Shown here in pieces: positions 60,309 through 64,000 of a stretch of 64,000 nucleotides of DNA (position 1 is the stretch's first letter; every line of letters starts with the position of its first letter). This DNA comes from Amphibalanus amphitrite (taxonomy: Eukaryota > Arthropoda > Thecostraca > Balanomorpha > Balanidae). The stretch covers positions 538,372 through 602,371 of the forward strand of contig NW_024881859.1 of NCBI RefSeq assembly GCF_019059575.1, read 5' to 3'. The notes under the pieces were generated by a model, which ran no database searches, was not told the DNA's origin, and saw nothing but the letters and a program-made list of their open reading frames with translations. Both the position numbers and the translations under genes were made by a program.

Positions 60309-62224
60309 GGCGGGGGGGTGGAGACGGAGAGAGAACGCGCAAAAGAGCTCACCAGAGGTGTGCACCTTTTGCTACGTTTGTACGGTACCTACACGAGTGG
60401 AATGTGATTTGTATTGCATATGTCTCATAAACGAAATAAAGGTGAAAAGAACGCTCAAAAGACGAAAGGGAAGATCAAGACGTTGATGCCATTGGCACTG
60501 ACAACATTGCTATTTACCGTGACCGTCATGCAATTTTGCACTCGGTCTGCCGCACATTGCCAGTGCCGAACCGCTGAGTTTAGGTCCGTGTGTTAAGTGC
60601 TAATGTGAAATGCCTTAGCCACTGCCGTGTATTGATTCATGTAATTTTTTAGGTGATGCCATTCACATTTTTTAGGAAAATGTTATCAACAAATTTTATC
60701 AACAAATTTAGGCTACGATTTTCAGCCTGAGTCGACTGGGATGCAACCTGCCCTTTGACTGATATTGGCCTCGAACGTACCCCAAGGCTATAGTTAGGGT
60801 CAAAGTGGCTGTTTGGCCCAACACACGTAATGTGACGTCATCTTACTTTTATACGTCGGAAGCTGTAATATCGCCGACTGGCCGGAGCCTTTTTGCCTTT
60901 TTGTGTGGCTGACGTCCTTAGTTCAGACTGAGTGGAATTGACGCTTATAGACACGGCGAATCGACCCGTACGCAACTCGGCGAACAGCCAACTGCCTAAC
61001 AAGCGAAGTTATAGGCAACGGACGGGTCAAATTGAGCGTGCTGCAATTTCCAGTTTTCAAGAAGTTACAATTGTACAAGGAAGAGGCACTGGAATAATAA
61101 CGACGATCCGATGAATCGCTGAGTGCTCTAGAGAAGTAAACAAAAAATGCAGCACCTATTGCAAATCTGTCTACTTTTCTCTAACAAAAAAGTTCGAAAC
61201 AATGTGAATTAAACCTTTAATTACTTTGAACAAGTGGCCTGATCATTTATTCCTAATTATGCCTGAAATTATAAAAATGCCAGGAGTTTTTATCCACGCC
61301 TGCGGAGTCGATGGACTTTCGGCGACTCCAACCCCGTTGTCCTAAACTGACTCTGACTCCGGTCAGTTGTCCGACCGAGTCCGACTCCGACTCGGCAGTC
61401 CTGGTTTTATTATTTGGCTTGCAGCGCGTTTTGCCCGACTCCAAAGTCTAACGGGTTCTTCCCTGCTGCTTGTTTCTTACGAACATCTGATTCTGGACAA
61501 ATGTGCGTGTGGCGCAATTTCGGCTTATAACTGACATAGAATATCTCAGTACGCTTCGTACGGTACAATATGGTACCCTTTGGTGAAGAACACATGTTGT
61601 TTCCAGTATGAATCAAATGATGATATTGGGACTATCATATGTGAGCCTATATCTGCAGCTTTCCAGCACCGGAGCATGCATTAAATCAGTGCTTTCTTAC
61701 CATCTCTAGATAGGCAATAAAATAGGCACCCCTGAACTCCTGCTTGTTATCTGTGCATTGATACAATTGTGTTTCGTCAGCAACACATGTATAAGGTACA
61801 CAGCTGCAGCATAGAGCCCGCGGCTACCAGCTCAGTCCTCAGTTTTATCTCGGCCGTTACTTAAAGTGGTTGCAGGCTCTGGTTGCAGGCTCAATTTGTT
61901 ACACACTCAAGTAAACACAAAAATGAATGTGTTTACAGCCGTGTGGGCTGAATTCATCTGTTTGCTGCTTCACGACTTGGCTGTCAACACCAAGTGGGCG
62001 CATCGCTAGGCCAAGCATCTGGAGTCCAATCCGTTTTTAGCAACGAGAATATCTCTTCGACACAAATTGTTATTCCTCCTGGTACTTTTTGACATTTTCA
62101 AGCGTAGTTATGTTGGCCCTTGCTATTCAAGCTATTCAAATGTAGTGAAAAGGGCATCTTGTTGCGCTCATGTGTATTGCGTAGTAAGGTGCCACTGCCA
62201 GACGCCAGTACCTCCCCCTGTGTT

Positions 62225-62380
62225 CTCAGGCGCTGATTAGTTCAGGTGTCCCTCCCCACCTTCCCCGGTGCTGAGTTATGTCACTTTCTGTCTGTTTTCA
62301 GGTGCTGAATAACTTCCGCCTCCCCACTGGCGGTCCCCAGGTGCTGAGTAAGCTCTCTATCGGCAGGTGCTGAGTAAGCT
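62225..62380 (+). repeat. short copies of the exon P 5' edge with acceptor
   Basis: AGGTGCTGAGTAAGCT or variants follow a pyrimidine tract near 62228, 62265, 62302, 62341 and 62367. The 62302-to-62341 step (39) keeps frame. The last step (26) does not, so upstream acceptors would frameshift. Confidence 0.85.
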
Positions 62381-62675
62381 GTCGCTGGACCGTCCCGACT
62401 GCCGGGACCGCGTGGAGCGACTGCAGCTGCAGCTGCGCTGGTCCACCTTCCCCGGCGTCCACTCGCTGCTGCTCAAGGGCTGCACCAACCCGGCCACCTA
62501 CGAGCCGGCGCTCACCCTTCTGACCAGCTTCACAAAGCTGCTCGACTCGTCCGTGGTCGACCCGTCACAGAGCTCGGCTTTCCCGCTCAACGTCATCGCC
62601 CTGCTGCCCTACATGGTGTACCACTACGAGGACGCCAACCCGCTCTGCATTCAGGCGGCCGAGAACATCGCGCAG
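62367..62675 (+). CDS. fry: furry exon P
   Basis: 103 codons: [103 protein letters not shown]. The longest exon here and an unmistakable Furry segment (KGxTxPxTYExxLxLLxxxT, [17 protein letters not shown]). Acceptor ATCGGCAG, donor CGCAG|GTATGG, phase 0. The gene continues beyond the window. Confidence 0.96.
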
Positions 62676-64000
62676 GTATGGACAGAGGAGGGGAGTGGGG
62701 AGAGGGACAGAGGAGCTGGTGGAGGGCGACAGTAGGCTGACCGGGTGGAGGGACTGTAAGACGGCTGGGTGGACGATCGCACTTCTGAGGGACGAGATAT
62801 TACTGGAAGTTGAGTACGAGATGATGATAGAGACCTTGAGATGTTCCCCAAGTTTAGTTACAGCAAATTAAAAGCGGTAAAGAAGACGAGAGGCGATCAT
62901 TTGATAGTAAAGGAGCTAAATAGTTAACTCAAGTGTTGAAGATGTGACGCCATAGATGAGTTTGTACCGCGCACTGAAGCGGTAATAGCGGTAATTAGCG
63001 TCACAATTGGCGACACGCAACACGCGGACACTGAGTCACATGTCCCGCGAGTTGCTGGGGGGGGGGGGCGTTAAACGCCCCCACTTTTTTCGCCGGGCCA
63101 TAGCATAAAAACGGCGCGCCGCAGGCGCGCCAAATTTTGGGTACCTGTAGGGAATTGATTGAAGTTTAATGTGACAAAGTTTCAAAAAAATCGGTCCGAA
63201 AATTTTTGAGATATCGAGGTTTTAGTGACGTCATGATTTCTGAGTTTTCGACCAAAAACGGCATATGTTCAAAAAATCATATAAAATCACAGAATAGCCA
63301 TACAGACATGCCGTAAACGCCATTAGACTGCCAATACCATGGTCAATCAAATGGCTATCTTCGATTATTGATTATCATTCCGCATTTTCCATAATCTTGA
63401 ACTGAATCTTGGCAATTTTTCGTGACTACTTCACGACCATGACACATGAATTTCTTAAATTGAACTTTTTGAGCCAAACACGTACACATATGATAAAATG
63501 AATGTCACCATCGTGTTCTACGCCCCAAATTACCTATAAAACATGTGTCACAGGCTGCGAATATCAGTTTTGATTTTCGGGGATATGTGCCTACCCGGTT
63601 GACCTGACCTTGACCCTGACCTATGCTTGACTGACCCCTACATGGAGCTGACACTCTTGTAGGCCTTATAAGATGGATTGTGCACCGTTTTGACAGAGTT
63701 TATGGCGAGAGGCGCCCATTGCGAAGTCCTCTGAAGTCCATGCTACTGAAAGCCCGATTTCAGGTGTTTGACCTGACCTTGACCCGACCTGTGACCTCAA
63801 AATTCAACTTTAAAGTACTCATCTGAAGCGTCTCGTCGCGTTCTTTCGTTTGCCGCCTCGTGCGTTTCGCTGCGCCTATTGGTTCTCGAGTTATCGGCTG
63901 GGGGCGTTTAACGCCCCCCCCCCCCAGCAAACGGTGGGTGGCGAAATACCCCAGCAACTGCCGGGTTAAGTCGATAGGTCATGTGACGCCTTACATCATA
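62676..64000 (+). other. intron after exon P (partial)
   Basis: Contains a piggyBac-like MITE (63044-63965). The first 360 bases hold nothing recognised. Confidence 0.7.
63044..63969. mobile_element. piggyBac-like MITE related to 21118-22306
   Basis: Ends CCCGCGAGTTGCTGGGG and (inverted) CCCGGCAGTTGCTGGGG, with TTAA at the right (63966-63969). The left has ATGT, so one duplication is lost. Like the other family member it has a G-run hairpin just inside each end (GGCGTTAAACGCC / GGCGTTTAACGCC), a GGCGCGCC hairpin (63107-63130) and many TGACCT/TGACCC words. Non-coding. Confidence 0.75.

Larger units (their letters stand above)
56760..62366 (+). other. intron O-P of furry
   Basis: It holds a composite of hAT-like elements (57362-59119), an (AG)n array (60213-60302), a GACTCCGA-type repeat (61300-61400) and the decoy acceptors of exon P. 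No RNA gene or host exon recognised in 59120-60200 or 60310-62220. Confidence 0.75.

Overview
This is a eukaryotic, animal genomic window, most likely from an arthropod (a crustacean is a guess). It lies entirely inside one very large plus-strand gene. Sixteen short exons (about 2248-62675) encode roughly 880 residues of a Furry (FRY/Tao3/Mor2) homologue. The exon order follows the known protein, and every splice phase that can be checked is compatible from one exon to the next. Neither end of the gene is present: upstream exons lie before position 1 and downstream exons after 64000. No second host gene was recognised. Furry proteins are giant HEAT/Armadillo-like scaffolds that bind and activate NDR/LATS-family kinases (Tricornered in flies) in cell morphogenesis.

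About 95% of the window is intron, and the introns are packed with mobile DNA. Intron A-B (2382-8420) holds a nearly complete Penelope-like element with an intact RT + GIY-YIG ORF in a head-to-head inverted arrangement. Intron C-D holds a CCCGGTCACACAT-ended MITE. Intron E-F (11.7 kb) holds a tRNA-derived SINE, a TA-flanked MITE, a TTAA-flanked piggyBac-like MITE, a perfect palindrome and a 33-bp minisatellite. Intron I-J holds a second copy of the TA MITE with a hAT-like MITE inside it, and a TTAA MITE inside that. Intron J-K holds a second TTAA MITE split by a 2-kb hAT-like element. Intron K-L holds a foldback hairpin and a mariner-like MITE. Intron L-M (9.5 kb) holds a minus-strand non-LTR retrotransposon broken by two later insertions. 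One is a 1.2-kb foldback element whose ends begin CACAGTG with 5-bp target duplications (Transib/RAG-like). The other is a head-to-tail pair of Helitron-like elements, one carrying an 83-bp minisatellite. Intron O-P holds a composite of hAT-like elements.

The most unusual feature concerns the exons. At many of the 16 exons the exon edge together with its splice site is tandemly copied into the neighbouring intron, giving 3-8 decoy donors or acceptors in a row (exons A, C, F, G, I, J, M, P). Several other junctions abut other tandem repeats (D, K, L, N). Most decoys lead to stops or frameshifts, but at exon M two upstream acceptors stay in one open frame and could add 28 or 56 residues.

All boundaries were read by eye. 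No searches or alignments were run.
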